A DNA stretch of 64,000 nt, from positions 930,001 through 994,000 of the forward strand of contig NZ_CP136910.1 of NCBI RefSeq assembly GCF_033100115.1, written 5' to 3'. Source of the DNA: Anaerocolumna sp. AGMB13020. Its GTDB lineage: Bacteria; Bacillota; Clostridia; Lachnospirales; Lachnospiraceae. The notes below the pieces were generated by a model that had not been told where the DNA came from, searched no databases, and worked only from the letters and a program-made list of their open reading frames with translations. Positions 18,416 to 26,284 of the stretch are shown piece after piece (position 1 is the first letter of the stretch; every line of letters starts with the position of its first letter). The translations under genes and the position numbers were made by a program.

Positions 18416-18890
18416 AACCTCCGATTAATTCCGATTTCAATAAGTTACGCCCTCTTGCCAGCCAGGTTCCAATGGTTGCCGGCTTTTTATGAAGGATATC
18501 CGCTATTTCATTTATGGAATAATCTTCGTAATAATATAAATGAATAACGGTTCGGTATTTGGGGGGCAAATTCAGCACAGTAATAAGAACTTCGCTTTGT
18601 TCTTCCTGCATATAACTGATATCTTCTTCCAGGGGAACCTTGAGTTTGTTCCAGGAGGATTTTAAGTAATTCTTACTTTTATTTATGGTAACTCTTATAA
18701 GCCAGGCTTTCTCATGCTCTTCATTGTCGAAGCCGCTTCCTTTCTTAAGAAGGCTTACAAAGACATCCTGTGCTATGTCTTCTGCATCTGCCGTGTTTTT
18801 TACATAGGTAAAGGCAAGCTTGATTAGCATTTTTGAATATTTATCTAAAACATGCTGTATAAATTCATCGGTACCAAATGAATTATCCAT
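18402..18890 (-). CDS. ECF-type RNA polymerase sigma factor
   Basis: About 162 residues. Region 2 is visible as KLAFTYVKNTADAEDIAQDVFVSL and region 4 as LPPKYRTVIHLYYYEDYSINEIADIL followed by the helix KKPATIGTWLARGRNLLK. The open frame starts at a GTG at 18908, but AAAGGAG lies nine bases before the ATG at 18890, which gives MDNSFG as the N-terminus. Target promoters are not known; self-activation is common in this family. The anti-sigma gene overlaps its end. Confidence 0.92.
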   Translation of the reverse strand: MDNSFGTDEFIQHVLDKYSKMLIKLAFTYVKNTADAEDIAQDVFVSLLKKGSGFDNEEHEKAWLIRVTINKSKNYLKSSWNKLKVPLEEDISYMQEEQSEVLITVLNLPPKYRTVIHLYYYEDYSINEIADILHKKPATIGTWLARGRNLLKSELIGGFEYE

Positions 18891-19199
18891 CGCTTCAACT
18901 CCTTTCACTTATAATACAAATGAGTACAAGAAAATTTTTCATAATATCAAAAATATTTTTATTTTTATAATCCCACATCACAGCTCCCATTTTAGAATGA
19001 ATCTGTTTGCAGGTGTATTACTGCCAAAGGTCAAGACGTGGAAATGTATTTCATGAATTCACACTACTCTTTCATCAGTATTCATCAGTAATAAAATGAT
19101 ATAATAAGTAAGTCTTTATCACATCCAGCTAATCTATACTATTTTACCTCTGCAATGAACTGCTACACTTAATGGTGAAGATTTCAGTTGCCAAAAAAA
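18891..19199. other. Non-coding gap up to the mobile remnant
   Basis: AT-rich DNA with no supported gene. It has a short direct repeat (TTCATCAGTA twice, 19071-19090) and must hold the promoter of the sigma gene, which I could not place with confidence. Confidence 0.4.
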
Positions 19200-19284
19200 A
19201 CGAACAGGGACACGATACAACTGGACATTCTGCAAAGGGCTTGCAAAGTAGCCTAAAATCAGAAAACAAAGGAGTTGTAGCGTA

Positions 19285-19506
19285 TTGAAATTAGTGTATC
19301 TGAAAAATGGCGATTACCTCATCCCGAATTTGACATTGAGCGAACAACCACAACAGCCCCTTGGCAAGTATGGGAGAATGAGAAAAACCTACTTACAGGA
19401 ACACCGCCCTGCTTTGTATAGCCACTTGCTATTGTCTGAAAAGCTCTATCCTCACCTACTGGAAGTAGACCGAGCCGTCAATGAGCGATTAGTTAACCAA
19501 AAGTAA
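19285..19506 (+). pseudogene. tnpV: Truncated TnpV-like transposon protein
   Basis: 73 residues matching the N-terminal half of TnpV: GDYLIPNLTLSEQPQQPLGK, YGRMRKTYLQEHRP and the HLLEVDRAVNERL end. TnpV proteins are usually about 110-120 residues; here it stops at RLVNQK. It starts at TTG with AAAGGAG upstream. Its role in Tn4451-type elements is not settled. A strong terminator follows at 19520-19570. Confidence 0.8.
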
Positions 19507-19519
19507 TCCAGCTATATCG

Positions 19520-19570
19520 AAAGTGGCAAGCAGGGCAAAGTATATGGGAATTTCCCCTGCTTGCCACTTT
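19520..19570 (+). terminator. Strong terminator after tnpV remnant
   Basis: Perfect 16-base arms (AAAGTGGCAAGCAGGG at 19520-19535 and its complement at 19555-19570) followed by TTTC. It separates the tnpV remnant from the exporter cassette. Confidence 0.85.
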
Positions 19571-19610
19571 TTTCGCAAACAAAGAGCCATATCCTTTCCT
19601 TGCGATGGTA

Positions 19611-19639
19611 TTGACTTTTCTATCTGTATGATTTATACT
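19611..19639 (+). promoter_or_regulatory. Promoter of the TetR-ABC cassette
   Basis: TTGACT (19611-19616), 17 bases, TATACT (19634-19639). Just downstream, GACTATATAAACACAATTGGTC resembles the likely operator at 20311-20340, consistent with autoregulation. Confidence 0.75.
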
Positions 19640-19678
19640 GACTATATAAACACAATTGGTCAAAAGGAGGTGATCCAA

Positions 19679-20269
19679 ATGCCAAAAAGCTATTCTGAAC
19701 AGGAAAAAGAGCATATCAAGAAACGACTAAAAGAGGAAGCCGCAAAATGTCTTGCTCAATTCGGTATTCGTAAAACAACCGTAGATGAGATTGTAAAGCG
19801 AGTTAAAATACCTAAGGGAACTTTTTATCTATTTTATAAATCAAAAGAGCTGTTGTTATTTGATGTAATTTTAGAACAACATGATGCCATTGAACAACAA
19901 ATGATGATTGCCTTTTCGGATTTTGACCTTTCCTCTGGCTCTACAGAACAGTTAGCAAATGTCCTTTTTGAAGTTTTTAAAATAATGGAGCAAAATCCTA
20001 TCTTAAAAATATTAAACTCAGATGAAATAGAAGTGTTGGCGAGGAAGTTGCCCGGTGATATATTAGCTAATCATTTGGAACATGACCAGTCTATGGTCGA
20101 GGAGATATTTTCACGGCTCCCAGTAAAACCGCAAATTGACATCAATAGTTGTACTGCCGCTTTTAGAGCAATATATTTTGCTACATTGCACAGAGAGGGA
20201 ATCGGAGAGCAACACTATGATTTATCCCTGCGCTTGTTAATACAAGGCTTATTGATTCAAATGTTTTAA
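19679..20269 (+). CDS. TetR-family regulator of the exporter cassette
   Basis: 196 residues from the ATG at 19679, which follows an ideal AAAAGGAGGTGATCC site; the frame upstream is open but has no start signal. The N-terminal HTH is clear: RLKEEAAKCLAQFGIRKTTVDEI, then RVKIPKGTFYLFYKSKELLLFDV. The C-terminal ligand domain is variable, as usual. Inference: it represses its own promoter and the ABC genes that follow, with an inducer that is an exporter substrate. Confidence 0.9.
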   Translation: MPKSYSEQEKEHIKKRLKEEAAKCLAQFGIRKTTVDEIVKRVKIPKGTFYLFYKSKELLLFDVILEQHDAIEQQMMIAFSDFDLSSGSTEQLANVLFEVFKIMEQNPILKILNSDEIEVLARKLPGDILANHLEHDQSMVEEIFSRLPVKPQIDINSCTAAFRAIYFATLHREGIGEQHYDLSLRLLIQGLLIQMF

Positions 20270-20270
20270 C

Positions 20271-20298
20271 TTAGTCCGACACTATTATGTCGGACTAA
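20271..20298. repeat. Perfect 11-base hairpin between tetR and the ABC genes
   Basis: TTAGTCCGACA (20271-20281), six-base loop, TGTCGGACTAA (20288-20298), two bases after the tetR stop. There is no T-run, so it is more likely an mRNA end-stabiliser or partial stop than a full terminator. Confidence 0.6.
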
Positions 20299-20310
20299 AA
20301 ACAACAATTT

Positions 20311-20340
20311 ATTTGACCGATAATTCATATATGGTCAAAT
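20311..20340. promoter_or_regulatory. Likely TetR operator before the ABC genes
   Basis: ATTTGACC (20311-20318) and GGTCAAAT (20333-20340) form a perfect inverted repeat spaced by 14 bases, 20 bases before the first ABC gene. GGTCAA words also occur before tetR. Confidence 0.6.
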
Positions 20341-20360
20341 AGTTATTCTTGGAGGTAGAA

Positions 20361-21206
20361 ATGATTAAAGTAACAAATTTAAACTTTAGCTATACACAAA
20401 CCCCGTTTATAGAAAACGTAAATTTTAATGTTTCAAAAGGAGAAATTTTTGGTTTTCTCGGACCTTCCGGTGCAGGGAAAAGCACCTTGCAAAAAATCCT
20501 TACAGGACTTCTTACAGGGTATAAAGGCACTGCCACCGTAGGTGGTGTTGAGGTAAGTCATCACACCAACACTTTTTATGAAAACATTGGTGTGGATTTT
20601 GAATTTCCTTCACTTTATGAAAAGTTGACTGCACGACAAAATTTAGAGTTTTTTGGTTCTCTCTATTCTCGTGAGCTACGTTCTATTGAAGAACTATTTG
20701 AAATGGTAAACCTCACAAATGATGGGGACAAAAAAGTGGATGATTATTCCAAAGGTATGAAATCAAGGTTGAATTTCATTAAGGCACTCTTGCATAACCC
20801 CGAAATCATATTTCTTGATGAACCAACCAGTGGGCTTGACCCCTCAAATAGTTATGATATGAAAAAAATAATCAAAGCAGAACGAGCAAAGGGAAAGGCG
20901 ATTATTTTAACCACTCATAATATGCAAGATGCAGCCGAGTTGTGCGACAGAGTGGCTTTTATTGTTGATGGTAAAATGAAAGCTCTTGATACACCGCACA
21001 ATCTCATTATGTCAAAGGGAGCAAATAAACTGCAATACTCTTACTTTGAAAACGGCGAGCAATTAGGCGAGTGTTTGATGTCTGCTTCAGGTGAGGATAA
21101 ATTACTTCAAAGATTGGTTTCAGAAAATAAACTACTTTCCATACACAGTAGTGAGCCTACCCTTAACGACATATTCCGTGAGGTAACAGGGAGGGTTTTA
21201 GAATGA
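20361..21206 (+). CDS. ABC exporter ATPase (fluoroquinolone-exporter type)
   Basis: 281 residues from the ATG at 20361, five bases after GGAGG; a TTG at 20349 falls inside the ribosome site. Walker A is GPSGAGKST, Walker B IIFLDEPTSGLDPS, H-loop TTHNMQDA. The signature is YSKGMKSRL in place of LSGGQ, as in several export ATPases of the Rv2688c type. It pairs with the two short permeases that follow; its end overlaps the first by 4 bases. Substrate is not shown by sequence. Confidence 0.88.
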   Translation: MIKVTNLNFSYTQTPFIENVNFNVSKGEIFGFLGPSGAGKSTLQKILTGLLTGYKGTATVGGVEVSHHTNTFYENIGVDFEFPSLYEKLTARQNLEFFGSLYSRELRSIEELFEMVNLTNDGDKKVDDYSKGMKSRLNFIKALLHNPEIIFLDEPTSGLDPSNSYDMKKIIKAERAKGKAIILTTHNMQDAAELCDRVAFIVDGKMKALDTPHNLIMSKGANKLQYSYFENGEQLGECLMSASGEDKLLQRLVSENKLLSIHSSEPTLNDIFREVTGRVLE

Positions 21207-21886
21207 GATTAAAAGGACTATTGCTTGGTGATATGCGGTTTCAAGTGAAATATGGTTTCTATTTTCTTTATACAATAATCACTATTGTTTACATTGCCAT
21301 ACTTGCATTCATACCAATCAAGATAAAATTAAAAGTGTCATCTATCCTTATTTTTACAGACCCTGCGACAATGGGATTATTCTTTATGGGGGCGATTGTA
21401 CTTCTTGAGAAAAGTCAAAGGGTACTATCCTCCCTTGCAGTATCGCCCATAAAAGTATGGGAATATATTTTTTCAAAGGTTGTGTCCCTTGGTTTGATTT
21501 CAACCCTTGTCGGTGTCATTCTTGGCATTTCGAGTGGAATGCCTCATATATTATTGACTGCCATCGGGACATTTTTTGGTGCTGTGCTTTTTTCATTGCT
21601 TGGTATTATCGTTGCGACGAAGGTAAACAGCTTAAATCAATTCCTAATTTTCACAGTACCGCTAATGCTTTTTCTAATGCTACCACCATTACCAGAACTT
21701 TTCGGATATACTTCTCCTCTATTTATATTTCATGCCGGAAATATTGTGCTAAATCTCATTTATGGTGTTACAGAAAACCCACTTGTCATGCTCCTTGTTT
21801 TTATAACTTGGCTTATTGCACTTTACTACTTGGCGGTTAAGTCTACCCAAAAAATGTTAAACAGCTTAGGAGGTGTTACGCTGTGA
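21203..21886 (+). CDS. ABC exporter permease, first subunit
   Basis: 227 residues with six likely membrane helices and no binding-protein-type features (first helix YGFYFLYTIITIVYIAILAFI; later VGVILGISSG and ITWLIALYYL). It overlaps the ATPase gene upstream by 4 bases and the next permease by 4 bases (GTGA). Organisation as ATPase plus two short permeases resembles the Rv2686c-2688c fluoroquinolone exporter; that comparison is by architecture. Confidence 0.8.
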   Translation: MRLKGLLLGDMRFQVKYGFYFLYTIITIVYIAILAFIPIKIKLKVSSILIFTDPATMGLFFMGAIVLLEKSQRVLSSLAVSPIKVWEYIFSKVVSLGLISTLVGVILGISSGMPHILLTAIGTFFGAVLFSLLGIIVATKVNSLNQFLIFTVPLMLFLMLPPLPELFGYTSPLFIFHAGNIVLNLIYGVTENPLVMLLVFITWLIALYYLAVKSTQKMLNSLGGVTL

Positions 21887-22596
21887 AACCAATGATTGTT
21901 TCGTTTAAGCAGTTTATTTTGCAAATATGGAGCGATAGTATGCTTGCGGTTATTTGCATATTGCCTGCTATTATAGGAATTTTCTTTAAGTTTGGAATAC
22001 CGATTGCAGAAATATTCTTATGTGAATACTTTGATAAACTCGCAATTCTCTCTCCATATTATTTGTTGTTTGATATATGCCTTGCTGTAATAACCCCATA
22101 TATGTTCTGCTTTTCATCAGCAATGGTAATATTAGAGGAAAAAGATACAAATATTACAAATTACATATCCGTAACTCCTATTGGCAAATCCGGGTATTTA
22201 CTATCAAGGCTTGCATTTCCAACAATCATTTCTATTGTGGTTTCGGTAATTATGCTACTCTTATTTTCACTTACCGAAACGAGTGTATTGGTGGCAGCAG
22301 TGCTATCCATTTCAACAGCACCAATCGGAATTATTATTGCCTTGATGATAGTTTCACTGTCATCAAATAAGGTTGAGGGGATAGCCATTGCAAAGCTTGG
22401 TGGGATAATCATGTTCGGTGTAGCCATACCATTTTTCATAACAGATGTAAAACAATACTTAGGGGCATTTCTACCGTCCTTTTGGATTGGAAAGTTCATG
22501 CTTGACTTTGGGGCTTTCAACTTAATTATAGCCGTTGTGGTAGCAGCCATATGGATTTGTCTTTTATCCAAAAGATTTAATCAGAAAATCAACTAG
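21883..22596 (+). CDS. ABC exporter permease, second subunit
   Basis: 237 residues, six likely membrane helices. It starts at GTG (21883) overlapping the stop of the previous gene, with AGGAGGTGTTACGCT as ribosome site. Segments such as YMFCFSSAMVILEEKDTNI and ITNYISVTPIGKSGYLLSRL resemble ABC-2-type exporter permeases. It is the last gene of the cassette. Confidence 0.8.
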   Translation: MKPMIVSFKQFILQIWSDSMLAVICILPAIIGIFFKFGIPIAEIFLCEYFDKLAILSPYYLLFDICLAVITPYMFCFSSAMVILEEKDTNITNYISVTPIGKSGYLLSRLAFPTIISIVVSVIMLLLFSLTETSVLVAAVLSISTAPIGIIIALMIVSLSSNKVEGIAIAKLGGIIMFGVAIPFFITDVKQYLGAFLPSFWIGKFMLDFGAFNLIIAVVVAAIWICLLSKRFNQKIN

Positions 22597-22646
22597 ATTT
22601 GTCATTATTGGGAGGGAGTAAATCTCATGGTTGTCGGCTCTTTGCC

Positions 22647-22669
22647 GTATCACAATCTACCTGTGATAC
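22647..22669. repeat. Short hairpin in the element's non-coding DNA
   Basis: GTATCACA (22647-22654), seven bases, TGTGATAC (22662-22669). It lies in the 231-base gap between the exporter genes and the sigma-like remnant, in DNA of the type that precedes the sigma-like genes of conjugative elements. Confidence 0.4.
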
Positions 22670-22827
22670 CTTAGTTTCATATTGCCAAAACTCACAACAG
22701 AATAGGTATGCCTATGCTCGATTGAGATTTTATGAATTTCAGTCGGGCTTTTTTGTGTTTATAGACCCTCGCTGCCGTTCCCCACCGCTGCCGTTCAGAC
22801 CCCAAAAATCTGAATGGAGGAACGGTT

Positions 22828-23007
22828 ATGGAAATCACCATACAAATCAATGGACAAGCTGTGTCCGTCGAGGTCAGTTATGAAGTCTATGAATGTCTAT
22901 GTGAAAGTGACCGCAAGACTGAAAACCTATTCCACCATAAGCGACGGCACTGGGATACAAGGGAGGTTGACGAGTACATCATTGCCACCGAGTGCAGTCA
23001 CATATAA
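22828..23007 (+). pseudogene. Truncated sigma-70-like regulator of conjugative elements
   Basis: 59 codons: MEITIQINGQAVSVEVSYEV, then YECLCESDRKTENLFHHKR, ending RRHWDTREVDEYIIATECSHI before a stop. This is the N-terminus of the small sigma-like protein found in Tn916-type and related elements, normally about 130-140 residues with an HTH at the C-terminus that is missing here. It follows TGGAGGAACGGTT. With the tnpV remnant it shows that the region is the leftover of a larger element. Confidence 0.75.
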
Positions 23008-23078
23008 ATTCCCACTCCGAGGAAATCTTATGCCATAGAGAAACCACGTGCTTAAAACGTCTTAAAATATGAAATGTA

Positions 23079-23107
23079 TTGACATCATTATACTTATACA
23101 ATATAAA
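23079..23107 (+). promoter_or_regulatory. Consensus-like promoter upstream of a terminator
   Basis: TTGACA (23079-23084), 17 bases, TATAAA (23102-23107). Transcription would begin near 23114, only about 55 bases before a strong terminator. Confidence 0.7.
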
Positions 23108-23135
23108 TTAAGAAACAAAATTGTCCACCGCGTGA

Positions 23136-23170
23136 GAAGACTGACAGGTTTATGTCAGTCTTCTTTCTTT
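23136..23170 (+). terminator. Intrinsic terminator before the MBL gene
   Basis: GAAGACTGACA (23136-23146), loop of six, TGTCAGTCTTC (23153-23163), then TTTCTTT. It is perfect over 11 base pairs. It could be an attenuator for the MBL gene at 23290 or the end of a ~55-base RNA. Confidence 0.8.
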
Positions 23171-23289
23171 ATAATGAGTTATACAAAGAAGGCACTGACA
23201 TGGATTTTATCCTCGTTGGCATGCAATGATGCTATATATATTTGTGAAGAGCAAGAAAACTAAAAAAGAAAATTAACAGGAGAAAAACT

Positions 23290-23955
23290 ATGCAAATAAG
23301 AACAATAAACAGTAGAGGAACCCTATTCACCTTCCAAACTACTGACTGGGACTTAAATATTTACATCATTAAGGGAAGACGCTATAATTACATTATAGAT
23401 ACTGGATTAGGCAATGATTGCATGAAAGCAATTACGGATTATCTGAAGCCTGGTGACAAAAAAACCATTATAATAAATACACATTATCACTGGGACCACA
23501 TTTGGGGGAATACTGCCATAAAGGATAGTTTACTGATATCACATACGTTATGCTATGACTTGATAATAGCTAATTGGGAGGGTATGCTTGAGAAAAACAG
23601 GGCTTATGTTTTTGGTGAAGTTACCATGAGGCTTCCTGAGCTGGTATTTGAGAAGGAACTATATTTTCCTGAAGATAGAATCAAATTATTTCATACGCCC
23701 GGTCATACCACAGATTCTATCAGTATTTTAGACGAAGAAGACCAGGTATTGATTATCGGAGATAATATAGGAGACAATATGGAAGAGATTTTTCCAAACC
23801 TTGAATGTGGCACAGAAGTATATTATGATACCCTTAAAAGCTATCTTACCTTGGACTATAACACCTGTATAGCAGGACATAACACCATATTGACCAAAGA
23901 GAACCTGGAAACCATTATAAACAGGATGCTTACCGATTCTTCGCATCCATCTTAA
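23290..23955 (+). CDS. Metallo-beta-lactamase-fold hydrolase
   Basis: 221 residues. Metal site: NTHYHWDH gives H65, H67, D69 and H70; a later HTPGHTTDS supplies the next histidine, GDNIGD the bridging Asp, and AGHNTIL the last histidine. Length and motif order fit glyoxalase II-like MBL enzymes; the substrate cannot be named. AACAGGAG precedes the ATG. It is followed after 18 bases by a WYL regulator, probably cotranscribed. Confidence 0.85.
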   Translation: MQIRTINSRGTLFTFQTTDWDLNIYIIKGRRYNYIIDTGLGNDCMKAITDYLKPGDKKTIIINTHYHWDHIWGNTAIKDSLLISHTLCYDLIIANWEGMLEKNRAYVFGEVTMRLPELVFEKELYFPEDRIKLFHTPGHTTDSISILDEEDQVLIIGDNIGDNMEEIFPNLECGTEVYYDTLKSYLTLDYNTCIAGHNTILTKENLETIINRMLTDSSHPS

Positions 23956-23973
23956 GCAAAGAGGTCACAGCAC

Positions 23974-24909
23974 TTGAAAAAGATAGAAAGAATGAATGCC
24001 CTCGTATATCTGCTGCATGAACACGGTAAATTAACAGCCAAAGATATTGCCAGGCGTTTAGAAGTAAGTGAACGTACAATTTATAGAGATATTGATGCCC
24101 TGAGTCAGACTAATGTACCGATAATAACTTTTGAAGGACAGCACGGCGGTTATGAAATTGACTCATCCTATTTCATACCTTCCATCAGACTTTCTGAACA
24201 GGAATTACTATATTTTTTCCTCTTATTAAAACTTGGCAAGGAAATGAAAGTTCCTGAGCTCTATAAAGATTATGATTTATTAAGCATGAAACTGCTGAAT
24301 GCTGTTCCAATGATTAACAGACCCAAAATCAAGAGATTCTTAGATAAATTTAAGGTCAGCATTAACCGTATCAATCCGGATAGTTATGTGGAAAATATCC
24401 TGGATTCCGTTATTCAAAGCCTGGAAGAGAATAAGCAAATAAAAATTAGCTATTACACTCCTCTTAAAGATACCGTCACTGACAGAATCATCTCACCCAG
24501 CCGTTTTATCTTTGATGAAGGGGGCTGGTACATAACCGGTTACTGTCATCTGAGAGAGGCAAAAAGAACCTTTCGTTTAGATAGAATACGAAGGGTCGAA
24601 CTCCTTGAAAATACCTGCAGTTTTCCTGCTGATTGGGAATCAGGTGAGAATTTAAAAACTCCTGCCAGGAACTATCAGTTGCAGATTAGCCGAAGTTTCT
24701 TTGAGGTTATTAAGCATAATGATTACATGGCGAACCGGCAAATTCTTAAGGAAGGTGAAATATTACTGGTGAATGTCTGTACGGAATACGAAGATTCCCT
24801 TCTGGAACTTGCATTAAAAAATCCCACAAATGTTCATATTGTCGGGCCTGAAAGCTTTTATGAACAAATAAAGGAGACAGTGGATAAATTGGGAGAGCTT
24901 TACAATTAA
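23974..24909 (+). CDS. HTH/WYL-domain transcriptional regulator (YafY type)
   Basis: 311 residues. The N-terminal winged HTH reads HGKLTAKDIARRLEVSERTIYRDIDAL; the WYL domain lies around residues 145-235 with GGWYITGYCHLREAKRTFRLDRI, followed by a C-terminal WCX-type part. The start is TTG at 23974 with AGAGGT eight bases upstream; an ATG six codons later is possible. WYL domains bind ligands such as nucleic acids or cyclic nucleotides in other systems. It sits directly after the MBL gene and may control it. Confidence 0.88.
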   Translation: MKKIERMNALVYLLHEHGKLTAKDIARRLEVSERTIYRDIDALSQTNVPIITFEGQHGGYEIDSSYFIPSIRLSEQELLYFFLLLKLGKEMKVPELYKDYDLLSMKLLNAVPMINRPKIKRFLDKFKVSINRINPDSYVENILDSVIQSLEENKQIKISYYTPLKDTVTDRIISPSRFIFDEGGWYITGYCHLREAKRTFRLDRIRRVELLENTCSFPADWESGENLKTPARNYQLQISRSFFEVIKHNDYMANRQILKEGEILLVNVCTEYEDSLLELALKNPTNVHIVGPESFYEQIKETVDKLGELYN

Positions 24910-24929
24910 GCTTAACACAATCTAAAAAA

Positions 24930-24958
24930 CCGATATCTTACAGATATCGGCTTTTTTT
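24930..24958. terminator. Two-way terminator overlapping a coding end
   Basis: CCGATATC-ttaca-GATATCGG with AAAAAA on the left and CTTTTTTT on the right, so it works on both strands between convergent genes. The stop codon of the leftward AAA ATPase gene (24938) is in the loop, and one arm encodes its last residues. Confidence 0.9.
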
Positions 24959-26272
24959 CGAAAGATATTTCTCCACTTCATCATATAATCCGGTTTGGTT
25001 GGAGTACTTTACAAAATTACGAATGGTTTTAAGCCATTCGATGGTAGATGGTCTGGTGGAAGCCACAGCTTTTAATAAATCTTTTGTATCGATAGGTCTT
25101 TCAATCCCTGTTTTCAGTATCTCTGCAAGGACATTTTCCGTGGCAGTTTCAACAACGTTTTCCAGATCAGCACCTGAATACAGCTCTGTTTTCTCAGCGA
25201 TGGAATCGTAATCTATCTTCTTTTCCTGCGGCCTGTCAGACATTTTCAGTTCCAGAATTGCAATCCTCGCTTTTTTATCCGGTGGTGGAACAAATATTAC
25301 CTTATCAAATCTTCCCGGACGCTTAAACGCAGGATCCACATCCCACGGCATATTGGTCGCTCCAATAATCAACATATCCTGGGTGTCTGAATCAATACCT
25401 TCAATCTCTGTCAGCAGCTGATCTATTATCGGGCGCATATGCTCTGAGGCTAGTTTCGACCGATTAAATCCAATGGTATCTATTTCGTCAAAGAACAGAA
25501 CACAAGGTCTCATTGTACGTGCTTTTGCAAATATATCTTTTACATTCTGGGAACTGACCCCCAGATAAGGATCCAGGATATCTGTAATGTGAACAGCCAG
25601 AAAGCCGGCCTGGCATTCACCTGCCGTTGCTTTGGCAATATAAGTCTTTCCGCAGCCCGGTGGTCCAAACAGAAGGATTCCTCCGCCGCTTTTTTTCTTG
25701 TATCTGCTGAACAACCCCTGGCTGCTAAAAGGTTTGATGATCTTCATCCGTATAATGTCTTTTAGCTCATCATAACCACCCACTTTATCAAAGGTGACTG
25801 GACTCCTCTTTTCTGAAACAAAGCTTGATCCTTTGTTGCTTTTACCGCCTTCAACCACACTTAGTCTTATAATATTATCATCCCGGACATCGAAATTATC
25901 CTCCTGTTCTTCATCCCAATCCTCGAATTCCTCAGAGAAATCAGCTGAATTATCTTCGTATTCCTCTTTGTCAGCGAACTCTTTTTCTGCTTCTCCCTTT
26001 TCATTTCTTTCTTCCAAGGCAGGGGAGACAGTCTTATTTTCATCCCTGGAACGATCTATACTTAAAATATCCTTCTTATCTGTAAGTCTTGCAAGCTGTT
26101 CAAATATTTGCGTTTTAAACTCCTGACCACAATAATTTAATGCCTGAGAAAATGCATATAATGCGTCACTCTCATTTCCTGTTTCCACATACTCAACCCC
26201 TAACAGATACCAGGCAAGTCCATTTTCCGGATTATTTGCAAGCATGTCTCTCATAATCTCAATTTTTTCCAT
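24938..26272 (-). CDS. TPR-linked AAA ATPase
   Basis: 444 residues. The N-terminal ~65 residues form TPR-like helices (NPENGLAWYLLGVEYVETGN), followed by a very acidic linker (about 90-140). The AAA module shows Walker A GPPGCGKT (203-210), Walker B VLFFDEID (258-265), sensor GATN (304-307) and the arginine finger in FKRPGRFD. The C-terminal lid has YSGADLENVVETA as in classic FtsH/Vps4-like AAA proteins, but there is no protease or substrate domain. Twelve bases separate it from a membrane TPR gene upstream. Inference: an unfoldase or assembly factor recruited by TPR partners; no function is known to me. Confidence 0.85.
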   Translation of the reverse strand: MEKIEIMRDMLANNPENGLAWYLLGVEYVETGNESDALYAFSQALNYCGQEFKTQIFEQLARLTDKKDILSIDRSRDENKTVSPALEERNEKGEAEKEFADKEEYEDNSADFSEEFEDWDEEQEDNFDVRDDNIIRLSVVEGGKSNKGSSFVSEKRSPVTFDKVGGYDELKDIIRMKIIKPFSSQGLFSRYKKKSGGGILLFGPPGCGKTYIAKATAGECQAGFLAVHITDILDPYLGVSSQNVKDIFAKARTMRPCVLFFDEIDTIGFNRSKLASEHMRPIIDQLLTEIEGIDSDTQDMLIIGATNMPWDVDPAFKRPGRFDKVIFVPPPDKKARIAILELKMSDRPQEKKIDYDSIAEKTELYSGADLENVVETATENVLAEILKTGIERPIDTKDLLKAVASTRPSTIEWLKTIRNFVKYSNQTGLYDEVEKYLSKKSRYL

Positions 26273-26284
26273 AGTAACTCTCCA

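Larger units (their letters stand above)
19200..23007. mobile_element. Eroded integrative/transposable element carrying an ABC exporter cassette
   Basis: The block is bounded by a broken tnpV-type gene on the left (19285-19506) and a broken sigma-like gene of conjugative elements on the right (22828-23007). Between them sits a TetR regulator plus three ABC exporter genes on the plus strand, with their own promoter, operator and hairpins. Codon and base use differ from the flanks (plain AT-rich genes with near-perfect AAAAGGAGGTGAT ribosome site). No recombinase, relaxase or terminal repeats are present, so the outer limits are estimates. Inference: acquired as part of a Tn4451- or Tn916-like element and since truncated. 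Confidence 0.65.
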
